The position numbers and the translations under genes are program-made. From NCBI GenBank assembly GCA_017516485.1, contig JAFXCH010000013.1, forward strand, positions 1 through 64,000: a stretch of 64,000 nt of DNA, read 5' to 3'. This DNA comes from Clostridia bacterium. Its GTDB lineage: Bacteria > Bacillota > Clostridia > Oscillospirales > Acutalibacteraceae. Of the stretch, positions 25,169 to 34,500 are shown piece after piece; the first letter of the stretch is position 1; the number at the start of each line of letters is the position of its first letter. Under the pieces are notes generated by a model. That model worked only from the letters and a program-made list of their open reading frames with translations, did no database searches and was not told the origin of the DNA.

Positions 25169-25857
25169 ATCTTCTCCGGCGTTACTGCTATTGTCGCACA
25201 GCAAACGGCTTTTGCACCTGCTTTTATGAGCGCTTTACGGCACTCGTTAAGTGTAGCGCCCGTTGTTTTTACATCGTCGCACAGCAGTATCGTTTTGCCT
25301 TTTACCGATTCGGGGTTATCTGCGGCAAAAGCATCTTTCAGATTTTTCATTCTCGCGTTACCTTTAAGTCCGTGCTGGTCTGCGGTTTCGCGTGTCTTTA
25401 TCAGCAATAATTCGTCGTAGGGCAGTGAGAGATTTTTGGCGATTTCTTTTGCCAGCAATGCGGATTGGTTGTAACCTCTTTTGCGGTGTTTGCGCTTTGT
25501 CTGCGGCACGCAGGTGACTACATCAAACTTCACGTCGCCGAATTCTTTTGTGACAACCTTTGCCGTTTCTGCACCGAAAAATTTTGCGAGGTCGGTTTCA
25601 CCTCTGAATTTGAATCGGTGTATCGATTCACGCAATTTGTTTTCGTAAATAAAAGGTGAGGCGAGAAACAGTGTAAATTTATGCTTCGAACAAGAGCAGC
25701 TCGTGCGCGGGTTACCGCAGCCGAGGCAACGGTCAGTAATCCTGCCGATGTTTTCAGCACAATTGTCGCATAAATGCATTTGCCGCTGCCCTATCTCATT
25801 GCAGACAGGGCAGCGGGCAGGAAAAAACAGATTTAAAATTTGTGATATAACGCTCAT
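25162..25857 (-). CDS. comF: ComF-like amidophosphoribosyltransferase-family protein
   Basis: A 231-residue ComF/GntX-type protein. The N-terminus carries cysteine pairs of a zinc site (PARCPVCNE, LCDNC, CLGCGNPRTSCSC). The C-terminal half is a type I phosphoribosyltransferase fold with the PRPP loop ILLCDDVKTTGATLNEC and the conserved QTKRKHRKRGYNQSALLA. ComF is required for DNA uptake in competent Gram-positives; in non-competent species its role is unclear. Start 25857 gives a TGATG overlap with the argF stop, indicating translational coupling; the upstream in-frame ATG lies inside argF. Third gene of asnA-argF-comF. Confidence 0.88.
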   Translation of the reverse strand: MSVISQILNLFFPARCPVCNEIGQRQMHLCDNCAENIGRITDRCLGCGNPRTSCSCSKHKFTLFLASPFIYENKLRESIHRFKFRGETDLAKFFGAETAKVVTKEFGDVKFDVVTCVPQTKRKHRKRGYNQSALLAKEIAKNLSLPYDELLLIKTRETADQHGLKGNARMKNLKDAFAADNPESVKGKTILLCDDVKTTGATLNECRKALIKAGAKAVCCATIAVTPEKIT

Positions 25858-26771
25858 CAGTGAGTGCCGTCGCCCATGCACTTGACCATAACAGCTTTCT
25901 GTGCGTGGAGACGGTTTTCAGCCTCGTCAAATATCTCGTCAGCGTGCTCTTCGAATACCTTAGCCGTAATTTCCTCTTCACGGTGAGCGGGCAGACAGTG
26001 AAGCACCATAGCACCTTCATTAGCGAGAGCCATAGCTTCGTCATTAATCTGGTAGTTTTTGAATATCTTCTTTCTTTCTTCTGCTTCGCCTTCCTGACCC
26101 ATGGAAGCCCATACGTCAGTGTAGAGCACGTCAGCATCCTTAACAGCTTCGGCAATATCGCTTGTGCAGCAGAATTCGCCGTTTTCGCTTGCCCACTTCA
26201 TAAGCTCAGCATCGGGCTGATATGCGTCGGGGCAGGCTATGCTTACCTTCATGCCGACCTTGATACAGCCTGCGATGAGAGAGTTAGCCATATTGTTACC
26301 GTCGCCGATATAGCAGAGCTTGAGACCTTCAAGTGAACCCTTGTGTTCGCGGATTGTCATAAGGTCTGCAAGTACCTGGCAGGGGTGGCAGTAGTCTGTA
26401 AGACCGTTGATAATCGGAATTGAACCGACCTTTGCAAGAGTTTCAACCTCTTCCTGGTCGAAAGTACGGATCATAATACCGTCGAGGTAGCGTGAAAGTA
26501 CACGGGCTGTATCTTCTACAGGCTCACCTCTGCCAATCTGGAGGTCGCGTGAGCTGAGGAAAAGTGCACTGCCGCCAAGGTCGTACATACCAACCTCGAA
26601 GGATACGCGTGTTCTTGTTGAGGATTTCTGGAAAATCATACCAAGTGTCTTGCCTGCAAGATACTTGTGGTCAATGCCGTTTTTCTTGGCATATTTAAGC
26701 TGGTCAGCAAGATCAAGAATGTCGATAATTTCCTGCTTTGTGAGGTCGGAAAGTTTAAGTAAATGTTTCAT
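25857..26771 (-). CDS. argF: Ornithine carbamoyltransferase
   Basis: A 304-residue enzyme joining carbamoyl phosphate and ornithine to form citrulline. The carbamoyl-phosphate loop SSTRTR is at residues about 50-55, HPCQVLADL supplies the second binding site, and the ornithine-site HCLPAHREEEI lies near the C-terminus. Length is typical. An AAGGAG site lies before the ATG, 17 bases after asnA. No other arginine-pathway genes are adjacent, so it may serve biosynthesis or citrulline/ornithine catabolism; the sequence alone does not separate these. Confidence 0.95.
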   Translation of the reverse strand: MKHLLKLSDLTKQEIIDILDLADQLKYAKKNGIDHKYLAGKTLGMIFQKSSTRTRVSFEVGMYDLGGSALFLSSRDLQIGRGEPVEDTARVLSRYLDGIMIRTFDQEEVETLAKVGSIPIINGLTDYCHPCQVLADLMTIREHKGSLEGLKLCYIGDGNNMANSLIAGCIKVGMKVSIACPDAYQPDAELMKWASENGEFCCTSDIAEAVKDADVLYTDVWASMGQEGEAEERKKIFKNYQINDEAMALANEGAMVLHCLPAHREEEITAKVFEEHADEIFDEAENRLHAQKAVMVKCMGDGTH

Positions 26772-26788
26772 TTCTATATTCTCCTTTA

Positions 26789-27796
26789 TTAAAGAAGTTC
26801 TACTGAATTTTCACGGCAGATGCGTACGGTTTCATCGTCCCATACGGAGACCTGAACCTCACCTATGTGAGCCTTGCCGAGCATAAGCATACAAAGTCTG
26901 GACTGGCCGATACCGCCACCCATTGTGAGAGGCAATGTGCCGTCAAGAAGCATTGAGTGGAACATCAGCTTGGCTCGTTCGGGGCAGCCTGCTTTGTCGA
27001 GCTGAGAACGGAGCGCATCGGCATCAACGCGTATACCCATTGATGAAATCTCAAAAGCACAGCCGAGCACTTCGTTGTAGAAAAGAAGGTCGCCGTTGAG
27101 AGTCCAGTCGTCATAGTCGGGTGCACGGCCGTCGTGCTTTTCGCCCGAAGCAAGCAAATCGCCAATCTGCATAAGGAATACGGTACCGTATTCCTTTGCA
27201 ATAGCGTTTTCACGCTGCTTTGATGTCATATCGGGGTAAAGAGCCTCAAGCTCATAGGTTGTGATGTATTTTACGGTTCTGTTGAGAGTAACGGTGATGT
27301 CGGGATATGCTTCCTTAACCTTGTCGAGTGAGTCGCAGATTGCACCGACAATGGCATCAACGGTTTCTTTAAGGAAATCTGTGTTGCGCTGCTCGCGTGA
27401 GATAACCTTCTCCCAGTCCCACTGGTCAACATAGATTGAGTGGATGTTGTCCATCTCTTCGTCGCGACGGATTGCATTCATATCGGTAACAATACCTTCG
27501 CCGACGCTGAAGCCGTATTTATAAAGTGCATAACGCTTCCACTTTGCAAGTGAGTGTACAACCTGTGCCATAGTGCCTGTCTCTTTAATATCGAAAGCAA
27601 CAGCACGCTCGACACCGCTAAGGTCATCGTTGAAGCCTGTGCTTGCCTCAACAAAAAGCGGTGCGGATACACGGCTGAGGTTGAGTGCCTTGCAAAGGTT
27701 TTTGTTAAAAATATACTTGATTGAGCCTATGGCTATCTGGGTGTCGTGCACACTGAGTGTTGACTTGTAGCCTTCAGGTAAATAGGTTTTGCTCAT
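26789..27796 (-). CDS. asnA: Aspartate-ammonia ligase (asparagine synthetase A)
   Basis: A 335-residue AsnA, a class II aminoacyl-tRNA-synthetase-like enzyme that makes asparagine from aspartate, ammonia and ATP. Characteristic stretches: the N-terminal VHDTQIAIGSIKYIF, RVSAPLFVEASTGFNDDLSG, SIYVDQWDWEKVI and the C-terminal TMGGGIGQSRLCMLML. Length is normal. AAGGAG lies upstream of the ATG. Transcription appears to start from a consensus promoter only about 70 bases upstream, with an intrinsic terminator hairpin in between, so expression is probably controlled by attenuation. Confidence 0.95.
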   Translation of the reverse strand: MSKTYLPEGYKSTLSVHDTQIAIGSIKYIFNKNLCKALNLSRVSAPLFVEASTGFNDDLSGVERAVAFDIKETGTMAQVVHSLAKWKRYALYKYGFSVGEGIVTDMNAIRRDEEMDNIHSIYVDQWDWEKVISREQRNTDFLKETVDAIVGAICDSLDKVKEAYPDITVTLNRTVKYITTYELEALYPDMTSKQRENAIAKEYGTVFLMQIGDLLASGEKHDGRAPDYDDWTLNGDLLFYNEVLGCAFEISSMGIRVDADALRSQLDKAGCPERAKLMFHSMLLDGTLPLTMGGGIGQSRLCMLMLGKAHIGEVQVSVWDDETVRICRENSVELL

Positions 27797-27820
27797 AACA
27801 ATAGCTCCTTATATAGCTCG

Positions 27821-27859
27821 CTAAAAAAATGTGCCGCGGATGAGTCCACAGCACATCAT
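27821..27859 (-). CDS. Possible 12-codon leader ORF overlapping the terminator hairpin
   Basis: On the minus strand ATG ATG opens a frame reading MMCCGLIRGTFF and stopping at TAG just after the terminator T-run. It has no Shine-Dalgarno and contains no Asn codons, so a classic ribosome-stalling attenuator for asparagine is not supported. It may be a chance frame. Confidence 0.2.
   Translation of the reverse strand: MMCCGLIRGTFF
27823..27856 (-). terminator. Promoter-proximal intrinsic terminator (attenuator) before asnA
   Basis: On the minus strand a 12-pair stem (27845-27856 with 27829-27840, including two G-U pairs) with CTCA loop is followed by seven T. It begins about 10 bases after the predicted transcription start of the asnA operon. 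It also lies downstream of the HAD gene and would end that transcript. Confidence 0.75.
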
Positions 27860-27872
27860 ACCACAATATTAA

Positions 27873-27901
27873 ATTATAAATCCAAGTAATAGTTTTGTCA
27901 A
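27873..27901 (-). promoter_or_regulatory. Consensus sigma-A promoter for asnA-argF-comF
   Basis: Minus strand TTGACA (27896-27901), 17-base spacer, TATAAT (27873-27878): a full consensus match. Predicted start near 27866. Confidence 0.85.
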
Positions 27902-27920
27902 GAATAATATATTATAAATA

Positions 27921-28751
27921 TTACGCCTTGGCTTTACCGCTCATAATTATTCTAAGCAGGTCAGCTACACAGCCTTTATTACAGTGGCAGGCGACGTACT
28001 TGCATATATCGTGTATCGGCTTGGGAGCCTGACCTGCACAGGCGGGGAACCCTACGGATTTAAGCATATCCCAATCGTTGTAATAGTCGCCGATTGCTGC
28101 GGTATGCTCACGGTCAATGCCGAGTATTTCTGCAAGTTTGAGCACTGCAGTTCCCTTATGTACGCCTTTTTCGAGCATCTCAAAGGTGACGATTGAGGAC
28201 GACATAAAGTTTGCGATGTCCTTTACACCCTCTGCATCTTCCTTGAGCTTTTTGATTGTAAGCGGATTGCCCCAAAAAATTACTTTAAACCAATCGTCGT
28301 CCGGCACTGAATTGATATCGGTGATGATGTAAGGCACATCGTCAAAGAAAACCTGACCGAGAGAGAGTATACCCTTGTCGGTGATATAAGCTTTCTCAAG
28401 ACCGAAGATACCGACCTCAAGTCTGTCAAGGCCGTGGGAATATTTCTTCCTCATTTTTTTGACAAACTCTCTGCCCTGGGCAGATACGGTGCTTTTCCAT
28501 ATCAGCTCGTGCTTATTGAAGTCGTAAATACCTGAGCCGTTGAGAATTATGGCAGGGCAGTTGGGATTTACCTTGCGGTATGCACGCTCAAGTGAGCGTA
28601 TCGGCCTGCCTGAAGCGAGGGCGAAATTACCGCCGCCTGCCATAAAACGGTCGATTGTTTTTTTATTGATTTCGGGGAGTGTACGCAGCTTGGAGTTGAG
28701 TGTGCCGTCAATATCCGAAGCTACGAGCCAATCGGAGTAGAGCTGTTTCAT
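27921..28751 (-). CDS. HAD-IIB (Cof-type) hydrolase
   Basis: A 276-residue haloacid-dehalogenase-fold phosphatase. Motif I is VASDIDGTLN (nucleophile Asp), motif II is in FALASGRP, and motif IV is AIGDYYNDWDM; a C2-type cap lies between. Cof-type members dephosphorylate sugar phosphates, nucleotides or cofactors; substrate not deducible. Its ATG overlaps the TAA of the acyl-CoA ligase upstream (TAATG), indicating translational coupling. No separate promoter is visible. Confidence 0.87.
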   Translation of the reverse strand: MKQLYSDWLVASDIDGTLNSKLRTLPEINKKTIDRFMAGGGNFALASGRPIRSLERAYRKVNPNCPAIILNGSGIYDFNKHELIWKSTVSAQGREFVKKMRKKYSHGLDRLEVGIFGLEKAYITDKGILSLGQVFFDDVPYIITDINSVPDDDWFKVIFWGNPLTIKKLKEDAEGVKDIANFMSSSIVTFEMLEKGVHKGTAVLKLAEILGIDREHTAAIGDYYNDWDMLKSVGFPACAGQAPKPIHDICKYVACHCNKGCVADLLRIIMSGKAKA

Positions 28752-30427
28752 TATTTATCAGCGTCCTTCTTAATCTTATTGTTTACAAAACGCTTGATTT
28801 TCTTTGATGTGGTCTTTTCAAATTCTGTGTCGCGGATTTTAACGCTTGAAATCTGCTTGTAGATGGGAAGCTCTTTACATACTTCCTTGATGCTCTTGAG
28901 AACTTCTGCTACAGTCTTGTCTTCACTGAGGAAAACTTCTGCAGTAAGTGAGCTTGCGTTGCCGCTTTCGCTCATTTCACCGCTTACAACAACCTCGGTA
29001 ACATAATCGATACCCTGGATGTAGCCTTCGATTTCTTCAGGGTAGATGTTCTTACCGTTGTCGAGAACGATAACGTTCTTCTTTCTGCCGCAGATAATGA
29101 GCTGCTCTTTATCATTGATGTAGCCGTAGTCACCTGTGTAGAACCAGCCGTCAACAATAACCTCTGCAGTAGCTTCGGGGTTATTGTAGTAGCCGAGCAT
29201 AACAGTGTCGCCCTTGATGCAGATTTCGCCTACGCCTTCTTCATCGGGGTCGTCAATTCTCCAATCGATACAGCGTAGTTTAATACCTGCTGTGTGGTAA
29301 TCGTTGGCGGCATCGTGGTTTGCACATACAAGAGGAGAGCACTCCGTAATGCCGTAGCCGTTGATGAGGCTGATACCGATATTGTCGAAGAATTCGCCTA
29401 CTTCCGGTCTGATTGCAGCACCGCCGCAGACAATCTTGCGAAGGTTGCCGCCAAAGTTTTCGTGGATTGTACCGAAGAACTTTTTGCGCTTATCAATACC
29501 GATTTTGCGGAGCATATTGCTTGCCTTTACAAGGAGCTTGAACATTTCAGCCTTGCCCTGGTTTTCGATTTCGCGTGTGATTCTGCTGACGAAAAGCTCG
29601 GCAATAGCAGGAACGATGTAGATATATTCAGGCTGATATGTCTTGAGATTTTTGAGCACCGCCTTAAGGCTTTCGTTGATGCAGAGTGTTGAATGCTTGT
29701 GGAATGAAACAAGCAGATCAGCAACGCTCTCGTAAGTGTGGCTGTAGGGCAGAAGAGAGAGACCTACCTCAAATACGGTTGAAACCTGAAGGCCGTAGCA
29801 TACGCAGGAAACAAGATTCTTTTCGCTGAGCATAACGCCCTTTGACATTCCCGTAGTGCCGGATGTGTAAACGAGCATTTTCATTGCATTGGGGTCGCTC
29901 GTAAGTGCGAGGTAATCGCTCTTGTCAAGCTGTGAACCTTCTTCGATTGCTTTTGCAAATGAAACGAATTTGCCGTCGGCTTCATCTCTGTCAAATCCGA
30001 TAAAAAGCTTTACGCCTTCAAGCTCGTCAGCGTGCTCGCGAAGCATTTTTTCGTACTTCTTATCGTAGAAAAGCACGGTAGCGCAGCTGTCGCAGAGGAG
30101 ATGAATTATATCTTTCTCAGGCAGCTGTGCATCGAGCGGAACAAAAGCACCGCTGCTGCGAAGTGCTGTGAAGTAAGCTGTAATCCAATTGAAGCTGTTT
30201 GCACCGAGGCAAGCAATTCTGCCTGCACCCTCGCCGTTTGCGGTAAGGTACGCTCCGAGAGAATAGATACGGTTGATGAATGCTTCGTATGTTATGCTTC
30301 GTATTTCGTCGTGCACTTTGTATTTGTATGCGATTTTATCGGGTGCTTCTTTGAGTGCCAGGTCAATCATTTCTCTTATGCTTGACACCATAGTAACATC
30401 GTAATATTTGTAATTAACTTTTGCCAT
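28751..30427 (-). CDS. AMP-binding acyl-CoA ligase (second paralogue)
   Basis: A 558-residue ANL enzyme similar in build to the one at 10235-11992. LVYTSGTTGMSKGVM is the P-loop, GYGITECSP the adenylate motif, FYTGDYGYINDKEQL and KNVIVLDNGKNIYPEE precede the lid, and KTTSKKIKRF gives the likely catalytic Lys. Predicted to make acyl-CoA or acyl-AMP from a carboxylic, probably fatty, acid. GGAAGG lies before the ATG. It is co-transcribed with the HAD hydrolase. Two such ligases in one window suggest a role in membrane lipid remodelling or exogenous fatty-acid use. Confidence 0.88.
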   Translation of the reverse strand: MAKVNYKYYDVTMVSSIREMIDLALKEAPDKIAYKYKVHDEIRSITYEAFINRIYSLGAYLTANGEGAGRIACLGANSFNWITAYFTALRSSGAFVPLDAQLPEKDIIHLLCDSCATVLFYDKKYEKMLREHADELEGVKLFIGFDRDEADGKFVSFAKAIEEGSQLDKSDYLALTSDPNAMKMLVYTSGTTGMSKGVMLSEKNLVSCVCYGLQVSTVFEVGLSLLPYSHTYESVADLLVSFHKHSTLCINESLKAVLKNLKTYQPEYIYIVPAIAELFVSRITREIENQGKAEMFKLLVKASNMLRKIGIDKRKKFFGTIHENFGGNLRKIVCGGAAIRPEVGEFFDNIGISLINGYGITECSPLVCANHDAANDYHTAGIKLRCIDWRIDDPDEEGVGEICIKGDTVMLGYYNNPEATAEVIVDGWFYTGDYGYINDKEQLIICGRKKNVIVLDNGKNIYPEEIEGYIQGIDYVTEVVVSGEMSESGNASSLTAEVFLSEDKTVAEVLKSIKEVCKELPIYKQISSVKIRDTEFEKTTSKKIKRFVNNKIKKDADK

Positions 30428-30579
30428 AATAAGACCTTCCGTTTGCAGTTGTTTTGGCTGATAATATATTGTTACGCCAACACTTAAATATTAATCGATT
30501 AAGCGGTAATTTGTCACCCTATTGATGTAAATTCAGATTCTATTAAGAAATTCGGCTTCGGTAGAGAAGATTCTGTCGA

Positions 30580-30596
30580 TTCTACTCACAGTAGAA
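30580..30596. promoter_or_regulatory. Inverted repeat upstream of the membrane XRE gene
   Basis: TTCTACT (30580-30586), CAC, AGTAGAA (30590-30596), 27 bases before the -35 box. A possible operator. Confidence 0.3.
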
Positions 30597-30622
30597 AGCA
30601 CGCTGTTTCAACGAATTTGGGC

Positions 30623-30651
30623 TTGATTTTTTTGAAATGGTGTGTTATAAT
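30623..30651 (+). promoter_or_regulatory. Promoter of the membrane-bound XRE regulator
   Basis: TTGATT (30623-30628), 17-base spacer, TATAAT (30646-30651) with an extended TG. The -10 overlaps the in-frame ATG at 30650, which rules that ATG out as the start. Confidence 0.75.
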
Positions 30652-30682
30652 GCAAAAGGTAAATTTGGGAGGCGATGGTAGC

Positions 30683-31309
30683 TTGACCGAAGAACAACTC
30701 AGAAAAAATATAGCAAAAAACATTACGGAGCTGCGAAAAGCCTCCAATATTACTCAGGCGGATTTGGCAGAAAAGCTCAATTACTCCGACAAATCAATAT
30801 CAAAGTGGGAACGTGGCGACGGAGTTCCTGATGTCATAGTTTTAAATAAAATTGCCGAGCTTTTCGGTGTTACGCTCAACGACCTTGTAAGCGATGAGAA
30901 GCCTAAACTTCCGCGCAAAAAGCCTTATCTTACCAACCGTATTATTATTCCTCTTCTTTCTGTCGGTCTGGTATTTCTTATTGCATCTATTGCGTTTTTC
31001 ATACTTCGTATGGTTGATGTGTGGGTCGATAAATCGGTTCTTCTTTTTGCTTATGCAGTTCCGGTATCGCTTATCGTTATGCTGATTTTCAGTGAGATAT
31101 GGTGGGTGCTCACTGCCCGACTTCTGACATTGAGCGGTCTTATCTGGTCGTTTTTTGCCTGTATCCGTCTTACGGTTGCAAACGAAGATATCAACTATAT
31201 TTTTATTATCGCCGCAATACTTCAGGTTATTACAGTTCTCTGGTTTGTAATGCGTTACCGTTCGCGGTTCCGCAAAAAGCAGGAGGAAGCAAAAAAGAAT
31301 AAAGAGTGA
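30683..31309 (+). CDS. Membrane-anchored XRE-family transcriptional regulator
   Basis: A 208-residue protein with an N-terminal HTH_XRE domain (LRKNIAKNITELRKASNITQ..., residues about 5-65; KSISKWERGDGVPD) followed by about four hydrophobic segments (IIIPLLSVGLVFLIASIAFF, LLFAYAVPVSLIVMLIFSE, LLTLSGLIWSFFACI, YIFIIAAILQVITVLWFVM) and a basic tail. I chose TTG 30683 because GGGAGG lies 10 bases upstream and the more 5' ATG is within the promoter. The membrane domain may sense envelope stress or a ligand and hold the HTH near the membrane. Its target is unknown; ileS lies downstream behind a separate promoter. Confidence 0.8.
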   Translation: MTEEQLRKNIAKNITELRKASNITQADLAEKLNYSDKSISKWERGDGVPDVIVLNKIAELFGVTLNDLVSDEKPKLPRKKPYLTNRIIIPLLSVGLVFLIASIAFFILRMVDVWVDKSVLLFAYAVPVSLIVMLIFSEIWWVLTARLLTLSGLIWSFFACIRLTVANEDINYIFIIAAILQVITVLWFVMRYRSRFRKKQEEAKKNKE

Positions 31310-31317
31310 TAAAGCAT

Positions 31318-31350
31318 AAGGCTTGCCGGGTTACAACCTCAGCAAGCCTT
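31318..31350 (+). terminator. Intrinsic terminator after the XRE gene
   Basis: AAGGCTTGC (31318-31326) pairs with GCAAGCCTT (31342-31350), followed by GTTTATTT. Confidence 0.75.
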
Positions 31351-31441
31351 GTTTATTTGATAAAAATTATCATAAATTGTGTCTGTATAGCGGCTGCGAA
31401 TTGTGCACACGGACAAAAACATTTTATGGATAAAAAACTTC

Positions 31442-31470
31442 TTGACTATATATATAACGAATGCTATTAT
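31442..31470 (+). promoter_or_regulatory. Promoter of ileS-valS
   Basis: TTGACT (31442-31447), 17-base spacer, TATTAT (31465-31470) with an extended TG. Only about 40 bases remain to the start codon, with no room for a T-box. Confidence 0.7.
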
Positions 31471-31512
31471 GTATACGTATTTTTATATTTTATAACATGG
31501 GAGAAAATGCTT

Positions 31513-34500
31513 ATGTTTGAAAAAATCGATGCACAGTACAGCTTCAGTGCAAGCGAAAAAGAAGTACGTCAGTTCTGGAAAGAGAATGACGTATTTCAGA
31601 AAAGCGTTAAAATGAATGAGGGTAAGCCCGAGTTCACTTTCTACGACGGTCCGCCCACAGCTAACGGCAGACCTCACGTCGGTCATATTCTGACCCGTTC
31701 TATCAAAGACCTTATCCCCCGTTACCGCACAATGAAGGGTTACCACGTTGAGCGTAAGGCAGGCTGGGATACTCACGGCCTTCCCGTTGAGCTTGAGGTT
31801 GAGAAGGAGCTTGGCTTCAGCGGTAAGTCTGATATTGAGAAATACGGTATAGTTCCCTTTATCGACAAGTGCCGCAAGAGCGTCTGGAAGTATAAGGACC
31901 TCTGGGAGGATATGAGCGAGCGTATCGGCTTCTGGGCAGATTTTGAAAAGCCCTATATCACTTATGACAATAACTATATTGAGTCCGTATGGTGGGCATT
32001 CAAGCAACTCGATGCAAAAGACCTTCTCTACCACGGTCACAAAATCGTTCCTTACTGCCCCCGTTGCGGTACAGCACTCTCATCTCACGAGGTTGCTCAG
32101 GGCTACAAGAACATCAAGACCCGTTCTGCATTCGTACGCTTCAGACTTCGTGACGATGCTGATACATGCTTCCTTGCATGGACAACAACACCCTGGACTC
32201 TGCCTTCTAACGTTGCTCTTTGCGTCAATCCCGATGCAGACTACGTAAAGATTAAGGCTGAGGACGGCAACTATATTCTTGCCGAGGCTCTTGTCGGCGG
32301 TCTTTTTGAAGAAGGTAAGTACGAAGTAATCGAGAAGTACAAGGGTACTGACCTTGAGCACACCAAGTATGAGCCTCTCTTCCCCTATGTTAAGGACAAG
32401 TTCTACGATAAGGCTTGGTTTGTAACCTGCGACGGTTATGTTACACTTGACAGCGGTACAGGCGTTGTTCACATCGCTCCCGCATTCGGTGAGGATGACT
32501 CCCGTGTCGGTAAGAATTATAAGCTTCCCTTTGTTCAGCTTGCTGACGAGCGTGGCTGCTTCCCCGAAGAGGCAACAGATTACGCAGGCCGTTTTGTTAT
32601 GGACTGTGACCCCGATATCATCACAAAGCTCAGCAACGAAGGTCCGCTCTTCAAGGTTCAGACCATCGAGCATCAGTATCCCTACTGCTGGCGTTGCGAC
32701 AGCCCGCTTCTCTACTACGGCAAGCCCTCGTGGTTTATCGCAATGAGCTCACTTCGTGACGAGCTTACTGCAGACAACGCATCAGTCAACTGGCTGCCCG
32801 AAACCTATCGTGACGGCCGTATGGGTAACTTTGTCAGCAACGTTATCGACTGGTCTATCTCCCGTGACCGTTACTGGGGCACACCGCTTCCCGTATGGGT
32901 TTGCGACAAGTGCGAGAAGCACCATGTAATCGGCAGCGTTGAAGAGCTTTGCAAGCTCACAGGTGCATCACCCGATGTCGACCTTCACAAGCCCAGCGTT
33001 GACCCGCTTACATTCGAGTGTGAGTGCGGCGGCACAATGAGGAGAGCTCCTGAGGTTATTGACTGTTGGTTTGACTCAGGTTCAATGCCTTTTGCTCAGC
33101 ACCACTATCCCTTTGAGAATAAAGACCTGTTTGAGAAGCAGTTCCCTGCAGATTTCATCAGTGAGGGCAGCGACCAGACCCGTGGTTGGTTCTATTCTCT
33201 TCAGGCTATTTCAACAGCAATCTTCGGTAAATCACCGTATAATAACTGCGTAGCACTCGGCCTTGTCAACGATAAGGACGGCATCAAGATGTCCAAGCAC
33301 AAGGGCAACGTTGTTGACCCGTGGGAGGTTATGGATCAGTACGGTGCAGATGCTATCCGCTGGTACTTCTACGTTTCTTCCGCTCCCTGGATTTCCACAA
33401 ACTTCGACGGTGCCGCAATCAACGAGCATCAGCGCAGATTTATGGGCACGATGTGGAACACATTCCACTTCTACAACCTTTACTCCGGTATCGATAACTT
33501 CAATGCTGCAGAGTATAAGCTTGCAGATTGCAAGCTCACAATGATGGACAGATGGATTCTCGGTGCTCTCAACTCACTCATCAAGAAGGTTGACACAGAG
33601 CTTGAGGGTTACCACATCACAGAAGCTGCAAGAGAGCTTGTTGACTTTGTTGACATTATGTCCAACTGGTATGTCCGCCGTTGCCGCCGCCGTTTCTGGA
33701 TGAGCGAGCTTACTGAGGACAAGATTGCTGCTTACGTAACTCTTTATACAGTACTCGACAGCCTTATCAGAATGGCTGCTCCGTTTGTACCGTTTATTAC
33801 AGAGACTATTTATCAGTCACTTGTTCGCAAGAACAATCCCGACGCACCTATCAGTATTCATATGTGCTCTTTCCCCGTATGTGACGAGAGCTATATCGAT
33901 GAAAAGCTTGAGCACGATATGGAGCTTGTTTACAACTCTGTCGGTATTGCAAGAAACGCACGTAACCTTGCAAACCTCAAGATTCGTCAGCCTCTTGCAC
34001 GTCTTCTTGTATGTGTAGACGGCGACGATGCAAAGTTTGACGAAGAGATGCTTTCAATCATCGCAGAGGAACTCAACGTCGAGAAGGCAGAGCAGGTTGA
34101 GTCCACAAAGGGCTTCATCGCTCACGAAATCAAGCCGCAGCTCAAGACTCTCGGTCCGAAGTACGGCAAGGTGCTCAATGCTATACGTGAGTATCTCGCA
34201 TCTGTCGACGGTGACAGCGTGCTTGACGATATCGAGGCAACAGGTTCGCACAAAGTAAATCTTGCAGGCACAGATGTTGAATTTGCTGCAGACGACCTGC
34301 TTGTAAGCTCCGGTCAGAAGGAAGGCTTCGTAAGCGCTTCAGACAGAAACATCACAGTTATCCTTGATACAGTGCTCACACCCGAGCTCATTCAGAAGGG
34401 CTATGCACGTGAGTTTGTTTCCAAGGTACAGAATATGCGTAAATCCTCAGGCTTTGAGGTTATGGACAGAATCGTTATCACTTACTCAAGTGACGATGAG

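Noticed and set aside
31351..31512. T-box riboswitch before ileS
   Set aside because: No T-box consensus (TGGTACCGCG-like) or terminator/antiterminator pair; the promoter leaves only about 40 bases of leader.
31306..31512. N-terminal extension of ileS
   Set aside because: The extension crosses a terminator and the ileS promoter and has no homology to synthetases; the start at 31513 has a good ribosome binding site.
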